A stretch of 64,000 bases of DNA from Apoda limacodes (GCA_946406115.1 OX291551.1:32015634-32079633); one strand, 5' to 3'. Counted from the first letter of the stretch, positions 19,915-30,603 are shown. The notes: generated by a model from the sequence alone, not told the origin. Made by a program: numbers and translations.

Positions 19915-21707
19915 TTTGGAAGCAAAATGAGTCCAGGGGTTTAAGAGATCAATATATATGTTATACAAAGATAGAAGACGAAGAGCTAAAGAGTTAGAGA
20001 CCACCTCGGGGTTATTCGGATTATTACTATAAGAGCTATTGATGTTTAAAGTTTTGTTCGAAATCCAATATGGCTGCCTGATATTGGTATAATTGGTTGT
20101 GTAGGTGGGAGCTAGCCGATCAATTTGAGTACAAACTCGGTGCGTTTTGCTCCAATACAGACCAAGCTATGTGATTTCAAAGAAATTCCCAAGACAACCA
20201 AGATGGCCGCCGATTTAGGTTTCCCTTGATATCTCCAGATCCAGAATCAGCAGAACACTCGTGTTTGGAGTTTTCTGGATGTGGTTAACCTGACCTGTCG
20301 TCTGATCGTGTCAATATGGTAAAAATTTTGACACGTCTTTTGTAGTTTTTGTGCCTATATAAAGATTGCTGGTAAGTTTCTTAAGTATATGAGTACAAAC
20401 CCGATGGTTCTACGACGTTTGGTTCGCGAGTTATTGCCGTTTGAAAATCGACAAGATGGCGTCTGTGACTTCAAGCGCTGGTGCGCAAATTTTCAAAAGT
20501 CTGCTAGTCAGAGCGTATTGCGTTGATTTTGGCCGAGTTTGGGGTCGTTGTGCTCGGAATTCAAAGATCTGCCGAAACCTATGGTCAGAACTATGGGCTT
20601 TATTGGAAATCTGTTGAGTTATTAGACGGGTATAATTTTAAATTCTGTACACGAGGCTGAAAATCCGGCCTTTCTGCGACGCTCAGAAGCCAATTTACGG
20701 TGATTTTTAATTTCCCAAGATGGCGGAACAATATGGATGCCAAATGAAAATAGCGTTTTTCTCAGCCTCTGAGCTTCACAGACCAACCGTGTTTGATATT
20801 GCCGGATCCGTCTAGATGCAAGCTATCCAAATCTTTAATAAAATTGTGAAAAAATAGAATAATGATCAAGAAAATTACAAAAAACAACCAAGTGACAGTA
20901 AAAAATCAAAAACAAACGCTGGAAACACAGAAAAAACTGATTATAGTGCACAAAAATATTGCCGTTTTTTGACAAATGATAAAACAATTAATATATTGCT
21001 GTAAGCGGTGCCACGTGTATGCTATAAAATAAATAATTACAATTTACAAGTATTTCCTATGTTTTTAAAAATCTAAAAATTTAGGAAAACATAGTTTACG
21101 ATGTGTACTAACAAAATGTAAAATAAAATTAATAGGTCATCGATAGTTCCAACTACCTATACTAAGTTAAAGATGGACAAGTTAAAAATATACACAGTTT
21201 CAATCTATAACTAAGAAACTAATCATATTTAAGAAAAAATTTTTTCACACGTGGACAACTAATAGAAGGTGTAATCAAACAGAGCAAGCACATTGAGTCG
21301 CACAGCAAAAACGTGTTTTTTCCAATTTCGGTTTTTCTTTCGCAGCTCCGCAGTTCCTGGACCTTAAAATCTAATTTTTTCGCAAAAGTTGCCCTGCGTC
21401 AGGGTGCATAAGGGGGCAGTTTAAAAATAAGGGGGAGAAGGTCTTATTTGGTCAGCGCACGCGTGCAAAGTTCAGAAGACACTGTTCTAACCTCAAAATT
21501 CGTCCTCAAAGTATCCCGGTCTCCTTAGTTGCCAGTATACAGGAACATATGGGCAATCCAAGCACTAACTATCACTTAGGGTTCACAAAACTGCACGTCC
21601 TGACACAAAGCACTTCACTGTACGTTCACTTTTACGTTTTTGGCGATTTTTGGACTGCGGAGCCGCGAAGAAACTGGGCGTCCGCGACGGAGGCGCTGTG
21701 GCGACTG
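19915..21707 (-). promoter_or_regulatory. TRAS-like 5' UTR with repeated YY1/Pho-like sites
   Basis: This non-coding leader should hold the internal promoter. On the plus strand four similar sites occur: CAATATGGCTG (20,066), CAAGATGGCCG (20,199), CAAGATGGCGT (20,452) and CAAGATGGCGG (20,716). Their reverse complement matches the YY1/Pho core GCCAT and its longer form GCCATCTTG. The last three are 253 and 264 bp apart. GAGTACAAAC recurs near 20,127 and 20,391, so the leader seems to hold diverged tandem units. The segment next to the telomere (about 21,330-21,707) resembles 24,050-24,419 of the second TRAS-like copy. Promoter activity is not shown by sequence alone. Confidence 0.55.
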
Positions 21708-22574
21708 GGTTAGGTTAGGTTAGGTTAGGTTAGGTTAGGTTAGGTTAGGTTAGGTTAGGTTAGGTTAGGTTAGGTTAGGTTAGGTTAGGTTAGGTTAGGT
21801 TAGGTTAGGTTAGGTTAGGTTAGGTTAGGTTAGGTTAGGTTAGGTTAGGTTAGGTTAGGTTAGGTTAGGTTAGGTTAGGTTAGGTTAGGTTAGGTTAGGT
21901 TAGGTTAGGTTAGGTTAGGTTAGGTTAGGTTAGGTTAGGTTAGGTTAGGTTAGGTTAGGTTAGGTTAGGTTAGGTTAGGTTAGGTTAGGTTAGGTTAGGT
22001 TAGGTTAGGTTAGGTTAGGTTAGGTTAGGTTAGGTTAGGTTAGGTTAGGTTAGGTTAGGTTAGGTTAGGTTAGGTTAGGTTAGGTTAGGTTAGGTTAGGT
22101 TAGGTTAGGTTAGGTTAGGTTAGGTTAGGTTAGGTTAGGTTAGGTTAGGTTAGGTTAGGTTAGGTTAGGTTAGGTTAGGTTAGGTTAGGTTAGGTTAGGT
22201 TAGGTTAGGTTAGGTTAGGTTAGGTTAGGTTAGGTTAGGTTAGGTTAGGTTAGGTTAGGTTAGGTTAGGTTAGGTTAGGTTAGGTTAGGTTAGGTTAGGT
22301 TAGGTTAGGTTAGGTTAGGTTAGGTTAGGTTAGGTTAGGTTAGGTTAGGTTAGGTTAGGTTAGGTTAGGTTAGGTTAGGTTAGGTTAGGTTAGGTTAGGT
22401 TAGGTTAGGTTAGGTTAGGTTAGGTTAGGTTAGGTTAGGTTAGGTTAGGTTAGGTTAGGTTAGGTTAGGTTAGGTTAGGTTAGGTTAGGTTAGGTTAGGT
22501 TAGGTTAGGTTAGGTTAGGTTAGGTTAGGTTAGGTTAGGTTAGGTTAGGTTAGGTTAGGTTAGGTTAGGTTAGG
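21708..22574 (+). repeat. Telomeric (TTAGG)n array, about 173 units
   Basis: The 867 bp are a run of TTAGG with no variant unit seen. It lies between the 5' end of one TRAS-like element and the poly(A) of another. Confidence 0.97.
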
Positions 22575-22592
22575 TTTTTTTTTTTTTTTTTT

Positions 22593-22931
22593 AATTATCT
22601 TATGCAGGAGGGGAAATCCCTTACGGACACCCATGGATGGTCTGGGTAACATGGGTAGTGTTGGGTTTGCACCAACTAAAACCCCTCCTGCCCTTCTTCG
22701 TATTGTTGTTATTGATTATACAACATTTGAGTCTTTGTTTATATGTCATTCCTTTATTTCCAATTTATAATAATTAATTTAATTGTGCCAAAACTTAAGG
22801 GTTTTCTCTTAAGTTTTGTTGTCATATAATTTATTCTATAATATTTATATTATTGTTGTTATTACTATTATTGTATTCTGTATTATTTATTCATTATTAT
22901 TTATTATTCCTTTTGCATTTTATATATAATT
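22593..22931 (-). other. TRAS-like 3' UTR with stem-loop
   Basis: Between the ORF2 stop and the poly(A) tail lies an AT-rich UTR. It holds a perfect 10-bp inverted repeat, GCAGGAGGGG at 22,604-22,613 and CCCCTCCTGC at 22,682-22,691, close to the tail. A structure just before the tail is a plausible recognition site for the reverse transcriptase. Confidence 0.6.
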
Positions 22932-23937
22932 TTAAAATTTTGCTCCATTTGCTTCTCCTGTGACTTTCATTATTCTCTTGGCATATTGAATGAATTCTTC
23001 CCGGCAGTCATTGCTTGCAATTAGCTCTGGAAAATTCTCTATGGTGATTTTCATCCCCAATCTGCACTCTGTGTCGTATCTGTCTATGCAGTATTTGGGA
23101 CAGTCACATAGAATGTGAAAAATGGTCTCCTGTGTGGTATCATCACAAGTACATAAAGGAGTACTCATGAGGCCTTTTTTGTGTAGGTACTCTCTGATAC
23201 CACCATGACCTGTTAGAACTTGGGTAGTTCGGTTGTCCAACTTCATCTTTTCCAAAATTTTATAAGCTGATGTGACTGTGGGAAAGAAGCTTTTAGTGAC
23301 TGCGCCAGTTGTGGCTTCGTTGTATCGCTGCTGCCAGAGTGCAATTGTCTCTTGTCTAAGTAAATGCTTAGCATGCGACAAGGGAAATGCATCGTATGCA
23401 GGGCTCTGCTTGCATTTTATGGCTGCTGTCTTCGCTAGCTCGTCAGCCCTTTCGTTTCCTACGATACCTACGTGTGCCTTGACCCAGTAAAACATCGCTT
23501 CCCCTCCCATGTCTTCGAGTACTCTAAGCTCCGAGCGTATTTTGTTAGCGATGGGATTAGTTGAGGTTACATCAGCTAAACACATAAGAGCTGATTGCGA
23601 GTCACTTAAGATATTAGCCCTTCTGAGTGCCGGTTTTTCTTGCATCAGTTTTACTGCGCGCAGGATTGCTGCCATTTCTGCTTGGAATACACTGCAGTAA
23701 CTTTCCAGTCGAAACTTCGCACTGCCTTTTTCTGTTTTATTTTGCCAGAACGATACCGCACCTCCAACTTTGCCTTCTATTTTGCTTCCGTCGGTGAATA
23801 TTCTGGCGTATTCGTTTCCGATGGAGTCCACTTCGTCGTTCGATAGGATAGTCTTATATGAAATAGGGGCCCGATAAGCAGGATGGGGCAATGCAAAGGC
23901 GCTAGTTCGTGCTTCAAGTTGTCTTCCGTTCGTGCGT
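22932..23937 (-). pseudogene. TRAS-like ORF2 C-terminal part: RNase H and zinc motif
   Basis: The frame begins at the deletion junction (about 23,937) without its own start and ends at 22,932, about 335 codons. RNase H carries all four expected acidic residues, in IFTDGSK, VFQAEMAAI, ILSDSQSAL and GNERADELAK, so this domain looks catalytically complete. It would remove RNA from RNA-DNA hybrids during retrotransposition. Downstream are VLTGHGGIREYL and a cysteine-histidine motif (CTCDDTTQETIFHILCDCP). The homologous end at 12,031-12,366 is more decayed. No SART copy here shows an RNase H domain, which further separates the two families. Confidence 0.8.
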
Positions 23938-24419
23938 CATTTAAGAAAAACTTTTTGCAGAAATATAGTCCAGGTTAATATAGTAATTCAACTTAGCTTT
24001 AAATTTTGAGCCAGGCCGCAAAACGTGGTTTTCGCCAGTCCTGTTTTTGTCCAGTAGCTCCGAAGTTCTTAGTGCAAAAAATCTGCGAATATGGCAAAAA
24101 GTTCCTCTCTCCAGGGTGCACCGATGGGTACAACAAAATCGTGGGGGCACCGATCTTAATTGGGCAGCGCATGCGATGAAAGGCCAAAATCCTCAGTTTT
24201 AACCTCAAAATCAGCCATGTGGTCTCCGAGGTACTCCTGTAGGATGGACTTCCAGGATGTCTTCGGCAATCCAAACACTACACCCACTTCGGTATCACAA
24301 AACACTATAATTAAGCACTTTGCACAACACTGTAGGTCAACTCTGTCTAATTTTGACGATTTTTCGACTGCGGAGCCACGCAGAATCGTGGCGCTCACCG
24401 CGGCGGCGTAGTAGTAGTG

Positions 24420-26023
24420 GGTTAGGTTAGGTTAGGTTAGGTTAGGTTAGGTTAGGTTAGGTTAGGTTAGGTTAGGTTAGGTTAGGTTAGGTTAGGTTAG
24501 GTTAGGTTAGGTTAGGTTAGGTTAGGTTAGGTTAGGTTAGGTTAGGTTAGGTTAGGTTAGGTTAGGTTAGGTTAGGTTAGGTTAGGTTAGGTTAGGTTAG
24601 GTTAGGTTAGGTTAGGTTAGGTTAGGTTAGGTTAGGTTAGGTTAGGTTAGGTTAGGTTAGGTTAGGTTAGGTTAGGTTAGGTTAGGTTAGGTTAGGTTAG
24701 GTTAGGTTAGGTTAGGTTAGGTTAGGTTAGGTTAGGTTAGGTTAGGTTAGGTTAGGTTAGGTTAGGTTAGGTTAGGTTAGGTTAGGTTAGGTTAGGTTAG
24801 GTTAGGTTAGGTTAGGTTAGGTTAGGTTAGGTTAGGTTAGGTTAGGTTAGGTTAGGTTAGGTTAGGTTAGGTTAGGTTAGGTTAGGTTAGGTTAGGTTAG
24901 GTTAGGTTAGGTTAGGTTAGGTTAGGTTAGGTTAGGTTAGGTTAGGTTAGGTTAGGTTAGGTTAGGTTAGGTTAGGTTAGGTTAGGTTAGGTTAGGTTAG
25001 GTTAGGTTAGGTTAGGTTAGGTTAGGTTAGGTTAGGTTAGGTTAGGTTAGGTTAGGTTAGGTTAGGTTAGGTTAGGTTAGGTTAGGTTAGGTTAGGTTAG
25101 GTTAGGTTAGGTTAGGTTAGGTTAGGTTAGGTTAGGTTAGGTTAGGTTAGGTTAGGTTAGGTTAGGTTAGGTTAGGTTAGGTTAGGTTAGGTTAGGTTAG
25201 GTTAGGTTAGGTTAGGTTAGGTTAGGTTAGGTTAGGTTAGGTTAGGTTAGGTTAGGTTAGGTTAGGTTAGGTTAGGTTAGGTTAGGTTAGGTTAGGTTAG
25301 GTTAGGTTAGGTTAGGTTAGGTTAGGTTAGGTTAGGTTAGGTTAGGTTAGGTTAGGTTAGGTTAGGTTAGGTTAGGTTAGGTTAGGTTAGGTTAGGTTAG
25401 GTTAGGTTAGGTTAGGTTAGGTTAGGTTAGGTTAGGTTAGGTTAGGTTAGGTTAGGTTAGGTTAGGTTAGGTTAGGTTAGGTTAGGTTAGGTTAGGTTAG
25501 GTTAGGTTAGGTTAGGTTAGGTTAGGTTAGGTTAGGTTAGGTTAGGTTAGGTTAGGTTAGGTTAGGTTAGGTTAGGTTAGGTTAGGTTAGGTTAGGTTAG
25601 GTTAGGTTAGGTTAGGTTAGGTTAGGTTAGGTTAGGTTAGGTTAGGTTAGGTTAGGTTAGGTTAGGTTAGGTTAGGTTAGGTTAGGTTAGGTTAGGTTAG
25701 GTTAGGTTAGGTTAGGTTAGGTTAGGTTAGGTTAGGTTAGGTTAGGTTAGGTTAGGTTAGGTTAGGTTAGGTTAGGTTAGGTTAGGTTAGGTTAGGTTAG
25801 GTTAGGTTAGGTTAGGTTAGGTTAGGTTAGGTTAGGTTAGGTTAGGTTAGGTTAGGTTAGGTTAGGTTAGGTTAGGTTAGGTTAGGTTAGGTTAGGTTAG
25901 GTTAGGTTAGGTTAGGTTAGGTTAGGTTAGGTTAGGTTAGGTTAGGTTAGGTTAGGTTAGGTTAGGTTAGGTTAGGTTAGGTTAGGTTAGGTTAGGTTAG
26001 GTTAGGTTAGGTTAGGTTAGGTT
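24420..26023 (+). repeat. Telomeric (TTAGG)n array, about 320 units
   Basis: About 1.6 kb of perfect TTAGG with no variant seen. It starts at the TRAS-like 5' end and stops at the 5'-truncated SART copy A. It is the longest array in the window. Confidence 0.97.
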
Positions 26024-26025
26024 GG

Positions 26026-27003
26026 CGTGGACGCAGGAGAAGACGAACACTTGCGGCGATTCGTGCGCCGGATGCGGAGCAGGCACACGTCACTCAAGAC
26101 GACGGCTGGCAAACTGTCGCGCCCAGGAGGGCCGACAATAATCTTACGCGACGGCAATCACGGTCACGATCTGCGGGCCGGCGCGGACGAGCGCCAGCCG
26201 CACGCTCGGCCGTCCGTGTGCCAAGGATGCCACGCTCCACGGCCGTGGCTTTAACGTTGCAGCCCGCAGCCGCAGCGAGCGGAGATACATATGCCGATGT
26301 CATACGAGCAGCGAGGCGCAGTGTTGACCTGGCAACACTCGGAATACCAGAGCTACGGTTCCGCGTCGGCGCAACGGGTGCGCGAATTATAGAGGTGCCC
26401 GGTGGTACAAGCGGCGACAAGGCAGACTCGCTCGCAGCCAAGCTAAGGGAGGCCCTTGGCTCTGAGCGGGTGTCTGTCACCCGCCCCGTTAAGACGGCGG
26501 AGTTACGCCTCTACGGCGTAGAAGAATCGGTAACCAGCGACGAGGTTATCGCCGCCGTGGCCACAGCTGGCGAGTGTACGCAGGAGTCAGTTGCGGTCGG
26601 ACCGACACGCAGCGGTACAGTGTGGATACGCTGCCCACTCTTCGCTGCCAGGAAGTTGTCGTCGCTCGGGCGCTTGCTTGTGGGTTGGTCGCCTGTGCGT
26701 GTTGAGCCGCTCGCTGCGCGCCCACTGCGCTGCTACCGGTGCCTGGAGCCGGGCCACACCGCCGTGCTCTGTTCTTCAGAGACGAACCGCAGCAGCGAAT
26801 GCTACCGCTGTGGTGAGACGGGCCATAAATCGAACACGTGTTTTGCCAAGCCGCGCTGCACCGTGTGCGCGGCGGCCGGCCTTTGCCCCGCCCCTGTCAA
26901 AAAGACGCCAGCTAGCGGCGGCCCCAACACTGCTGGGGCCGGGCCGCGGCCAGCCCAGCCGACCCCGTCCGGGGCCGAGGAGGACAGTATGCAGGCTGAG
27001 TGA
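26026..27003 (+). pseudogene. SART ORF1, C-terminal part (copy A)
   Basis: About 325 codons remain in frame and end at TGA 27,001-27,003. The arginine-rich region, the IIEVPGGTSGDKADSLAAKL domain and two zinc knuckles are kept. Thirty bases are missing between 26,880 and 26,881 compared with copy B. This in-frame loss removes RPAEHRGGSS and with it the histidine of the third knuckle. GGC occurs at both deletion edges. No start codon of ORF1 is present. Confidence 0.85.
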
Positions 27004-30000
27004 TGGCCAGGCTTCTCCAGGCAAACCTTAACTGCTGTGCCAGAGCTCAGGACCTACTGGTTCAGAGCGTAGCTGAATACGGAGTGGACGTCGCCATAGT
27101 AGCGGAACCGTACTGGGTGCCGCCGACCGGCCAGTGGGCTGGCGACTTGGACGGCACAGCGACTATCTTTGCGAAGGGCCTGGCACGGACGTCAGCCGGC
27201 CATGGCTGGGTGGCAGCAGAGCTGGAGGGCGAGTACCTGGTGGTGGCATGTTATTTCTCACCCAACCGGCCGCTCCACGAGTTCGAGTCCTACCTGGAGG
27301 ACCTCGGGGCGGCCATTGAACTAAGTGGCGTTGGAAATGTCATTGTGGCTGGGGACTTTAACGCAAAGTCTCCGGCATGGGGTTCGCCGGTCGCAAGTGC
27401 GAGGGGCGAGTCATTGTTGGAGTGGGCCGTCGCGGGAGGTCTGTCTGTGTGCAATACCGGGGCAGTACACACGTGTGTGAGGCGAGAGGGTGGCTCTGTC
27501 GTGGACGTTACCTTTGCGACCGCCGCCCTCGCCCGCCGCGTGTCTGGCTGGAGGGTAATGGAGGGTGTCGAGACGTTGTCGGACCATCGTTACGTACGGT
27601 TTGACGTCTCCGCCCTCCCCGATGCCCCAGCCGACGCATGGTCACGGTTGCACGGGGATCCCCCGCGATGGTCGTTAAAGCGATTGGATCGCGACCGGCT
27701 CGAGGAGGCGGCTTTGGTCGAGTCCTGGCTCCCGGGTCCCATCGGACACGACCCGGCCGCCGAGGCAGATCGCCTGGGCGAAGCGGTGGCCCGCATTTGC
27801 GATGCCGCGATGCCGCGGCTCGGTACGCGTGCGCCTTGGCGCCGCGTGCACTGGTGGACGGAGGATGTGGCACGGTTGCGCGCTGACTGCGTCGCGGCGC
27901 GTCGCGCCTTTGCCCGCTGCCGCCGGCGGCGCCGTGCCCGTGACCCGGGAGAGGAGGACACGCTTTACGCCGCATACAGGGAGCGTGTCGCGGACCTGTC
28001 AACGGCCATTTGCCGGGCCAAGTCTGCCGCTAGGGACGAGCTACTGGCGTCGCTCGATCGGGACCCGTGGGGGCGCCCTTATCGTATGGTCCGGAATAAG
28101 CTCCGACCATACGCGCCGCCCCTCACGCGGACGATGCGGCCGGCGCTGGTAGAGCGTGTAGTGACCGCCCTTTTCCCTGCGGCGGACGAAGTGCGGCCAC
28201 CGCCGATGCGCCCGCCCGCCGCCGCCGCTGCCGCCGCCGCTGCCGCGGTCGATGTGATCGAGGTCACAGAGTCCGAGCTCGAGCGGGTGGTAGCGCGCAT
28301 GCGTGGCCGCAACAAGGCGCCTGGCCTTGACGGGGTCCATGGCCGTGCGCTCGGCCTCACCCTTGAGGTCTTGGGCGAGTGGTTCCGGCGGTTGCTGAGC
28401 GCCTGCCTCAGTCGAGGTGTTTTCCCGCGGCGGTGGAAGGCTGGCCGGCTGGTCCTTCTGCGGAAGGAAGGGCGGCCCGCTGATGAGCCGTCGGCCTATC
28501 GCCCGCTCGTCTTGCTGGACGAGGCGGGCAAGTTGCTGGAGCGCGTTGTGGCGGACCGCCTCACGCGCCACCTTGACACCGTTGGCCCCGGCCTTTCCGA
28601 GGCCCAGTTCGGCTTCCGCCGGGCCCGGTCAACCATTGATGCGGTGAGACGAGTCAAGGCGCTAGCTGAGAGCGCAGTTGCCCGGGGTGAGGTCGTGTTG
28701 GCGGTGTCCCTAGACATTGCCAACGCCTTCAATACGCTCCCCTGGGCGTGTATCGTGGAGGCGCTCCAGTACCACGGCTTTCCGCCGTACCTGTGCCGCG
28801 TCGTCGAGGCCTACCTCTCGGACCGAGAGGTCAGATATCCGACGCGGGAAGAGTGGGCCGTCCGGCCTATGACGCGCGGTGTTCCACAGGGCTCGGTACT
28901 CGGGCCCCTCCTGTGGAACATCGGGTACGATTGGGTGTTGCGGGGCGCGCTGCTGCGTGGCGTCGGCGTCACGTGTTACGCCGACGACACACTTGTCACG
29001 GCACGTGGCCGTAACTTCGAGGAGGCGGCCGCCCTGGCTGCCGCTGGGGCGGCACACGTCGTGCGGCGCATTCGCCGACTTGGGCTGGAGGTCGCGCTGC
29101 GGAAGACGGAGGCTATATGCTTCCACGGCCCGCGGCGTGGTCCGCCGGCCGGTGCGGTGGTCGTCGTCGGAGGTGAGGCGGTAGAGGTCGGATCGGCGAT
29201 GCGCTACCTTGGCATCGTTCTTGACCCCCGCCTCACGTTTCGGCCGCACTTTGAGCGGCTGGTGCCGCGACTGATGAGCGCGGCAGGCGCACTTAGCCGC
29301 CTGCTGCGCAACGACGACGGGCCTGGCACTACCTGTCGGCGCTTATACGCCGGGGTCGTGCGCTCCATGGCGCTGTACGGGGCGCCCGTGTGGGTGGACG
29401 CGCTCTGCGCCCGCAACCGGGCGCTCCTCCGGCGGCCGCAGCGGGTGATGGCAGTACGGGTCGTGCGCGGCTATCGCACGATCTCTTTCGAGGCGGCATG
29501 CGTGCTTGCCGGCAGCATGCCCTGGGAGCTGGACGCTCGGCTGCTCGCCGCGACGTACAATCGCGTCGTTGAGGCCCGAGCGTCGCCCCGGGGTGAAGAG
29601 GAGGCGATGGAGTGGACGCGGTGGCGCGAGCGGGTGCGCTTGCGCCTGCTTGCGCAGTGGCGCGAGATGCTGGAGCGGCCGACGGCTGGACGGGCAACCG
29701 TCGACGCCGTCCGGCCAGTGTTGGTGCGATGGGTTGGCCTGCGCACACATGGCCACCTGTCATACCACCTCACGCAGATCCTCTCGGGGCATGGGTGCTT
29801 CGGGAGGTACCTGCACCGGGTGGCCGGCCGGGAGCAGACAGCCGAGTGCCATCACTGTGGCTGTGCCGAGGACACGGCGCAGCACACGGTGGAGGTTTGC
29901 CCGGCCTGGGCAGAGGAGCGTGCGACCCTGGTCGCCGTCGCAGGGGCGGATCTCTCGCTGCCGGCCCTTGTCAGGGGCATGGTTCGCAGCGAGAGAGTAT

Positions 30001-30149
30001 GGAGGGCCGCCGCAGCTTTCGCTGAGGCTGTCATGCGGCGGAAGGAGGAGGCGGAGCGCGAGCGGGAGAGGGATCCCGCTGCGCCCCGGACAAGAAGACC
30101 GCGGCCTAGGTCCCGGCGGATGGCGCACACGCGCCAGCTGCCGCCTTAG
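27003..30149 (+). CDS. SART ORF2 endonuclease-reverse transcriptase (copy A)
   Basis: Open for 1048 codons from the ATG of the TGATG overlap to TAG. The endonuclease, reverse transcriptase and C-terminal zinc motif match those described for copy B. This copy has a distinctive set of changes. Near residue 43 it reads TGQWAGDLDGTATIFAKG, then LEGEYLVVACYF. Towards the end it reads REMLERPTAGRATVDAV and CGCAEDTAQHTVEVC, where the other copies share another version. The first block is shared only with copy E and, in part, the rearranged copy at 12,866. All catalytic motifs are intact. Without an upstream promoter in this copy, expression is doubtful. Confidence 0.88.
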   Translation: MARLLQANLNCCARAQDLLVQSVAEYGVDVAIVAEPYWVPPTGQWAGDLDGTATIFAKGLARTSAGHGWVAAELEGEYLVVACYFSPNRPLHEFESYLEDLGAAIELSGVGNVIVAGDFNAKSPAWGSPVASARGESLLEWAVAGGLSVCNTGAVHTCVRREGGSVVDVTFATAALARRVSGWRVMEGVETLSDHRYVRFDVSALPDAPADAWSRLHGDPPRWSLKRLDRDRLEEAALVESWLPGPIGHDPAAEADRLGEAVARICDAAMPRLGTRAPWRRVHWWTEDVARLRADCVAARRAFARCRRRRRARDPGEEDTLYAAYRERVADLSTAICRAKSAARDELLASLDRDPWGRPYRMVRNKLRPYAPPLTRTMRPALVERVVTALFPAADEVRPPPMRPPAAAAAAAAAAVDVIEVTESELERVVARMRGRNKAPGLDGVHGRALGLTLEVLGEWFRRLLSACLSRGVFPRRWKAGRLVLLRKEGRPADEPSAYRPLVLLDEAGKLLERVVADRLTRHLDTVGPGLSEAQFGFRRARSTIDAVRRVKALAESAVARGEVVLAVSLDIANAFNTLPWACIVEALQYHGFPPYLCRVVEAYLSDREVRYPTREEWAVRPMTRGVPQGSVLGPLLWNIGYDWVLRGALLRGVGVTCYADDTLVTARGRNFEEAAALAAAGAAHVVRRIRRLGLEVALRKTEAICFHGPRRGPPAGAVVVVGGEAVEVGSAMRYLGIVLDPRLTFRPHFERLVPRLMSAAGALSRLLRNDDGPGTTCRRLYAGVVRSMALYGAPVWVDALCARNRALLRRPQRVMAVRVVRGYRTISFEAACVLAGSMPWELDARLLAATYNRVVEARASPRGEEEAMEWTRWRERVRLRLLAQWREMLERPTAGRATVDAVRPVLVRWVGLRTHGHLSYHLTQILSGHGCFGRYLHRVAGREQTAECHHCGCAEDTAQHTVEVCPAWAEERATLVAVAGADLSLPALVRGMVRSERVWRAAAAFAEAVMRRKEEAERERERDPAAPRTRRPRPRSRRMAHTRQLPP

Positions 30150-30476
30150 CCGAGGCCCCGGGCGGAGGGCGCTTGGAAGCCTTCCGCTCACCCACGAGAG
30201 GGATGGGGTCAGAGGGGGGAGATGCCGAGCCATGTGTTCCCGGCACGGCATCTCAAAGGGGTGGAAGGGCAGCACCGCTTGTTTGGTTTACAACCGAGCT
30301 GTGCTGCCAATAGAGCAAAGGTAACGCTGCTGGTGGAGTCGCGGATGCATTCTTGAGTTCCCGTGGCTCCGCCGTAAAGGCGCGAGAAGGAACACCGTTG
30401 GTTTTAGTCGGTACGAGTCCGACATAACCTGTGCACCGTCCTTGCGGTGCATGGGTATCCATGAGGATTTCCAACG

Positions 30477-30514
<38 letters not shown>

Positions 30515-30516
<2 letters not shown>

Positions 30517-30603
30517 TTAGGTTAGGTTAGGTTAGGTTAGGTTAGGTTAGGTTAGGTTAGGTTAGGTTAGGTTAGGTTAGGTTAGGTTAGGTTAGGTTAG
30601 GTT
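30515..30603 (+). repeat. Telomeric TTAGG spacer between copies A and B
   Basis: About 18 perfect units lie between the poly(A) of copy A and the AGTCTTGTG start of copy B. Confidence 0.95.

Larger units (their letters stand above)
17786..21707 (-). mobile_element. TRAS-like telomeric retrotransposon, 5' half
   Basis: The element reads on the minus strand, so its sense strand carries CCTAA, opposite to the SART copies. Its 5' end touches the TTAGG array at 21,707/21,708. It has a 5' UTR of about 1.8 kb and a nearly complete ORF1, then stops in the third zinc knuckle at about 17,786, where SART DNA begins. ORF2, 3' UTR and tail are missing. The opposite orientation of the two families matches what is established for TRAS and SART elements in silkworm telomeres. 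The family name is inferred from orientation, location and domains. Confidence 0.75.
22575..24419 (-). mobile_element. TRAS-like element with large internal deletion
   Basis: Both ends are intact. The poly(A) tail (T-run 22,575-22,592) and the 5' end (24,419) each abut TTAGG arrays. The element is only 1.85 kb. A 5' UTR of about 480 bp (23,940-24,419) is joined directly to RNase H in ORF2, so the rest of the leader, ORF1, the endonuclease and the reverse transcriptase are gone. Sequence on the poly(A) side continues in the TTAGG strand as GGTT, which agrees with priming from a nick between T and A of that strand. It was either deleted after insertion or copied as a short, non-autonomous RNA. 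Confidence 0.75.
26024..30514 (+). mobile_element. SART copy A, 5'-truncated
   Basis: This copy begins inside ORF1, at the point matching 32,679 of copy B, so about 2.08 kb of the 5' end is missing. The truncation joins directly to TTAGG (GGTT|GGCGTGG). This is the usual result of reverse transcription stopping early. It has a partial ORF1, an open ORF2, a 327-bp 3' UTR (30,150-30,476) and 38 A (30,477-30,514). It lacks the promoter region, so it cannot be autonomous unless transcribed from outside. Confidence 0.9.

Noticed and set aside
21708..22574. CRISPR-like or satellite array
   Set aside because: The repeat is a 5-bp telomere unit without spacers.
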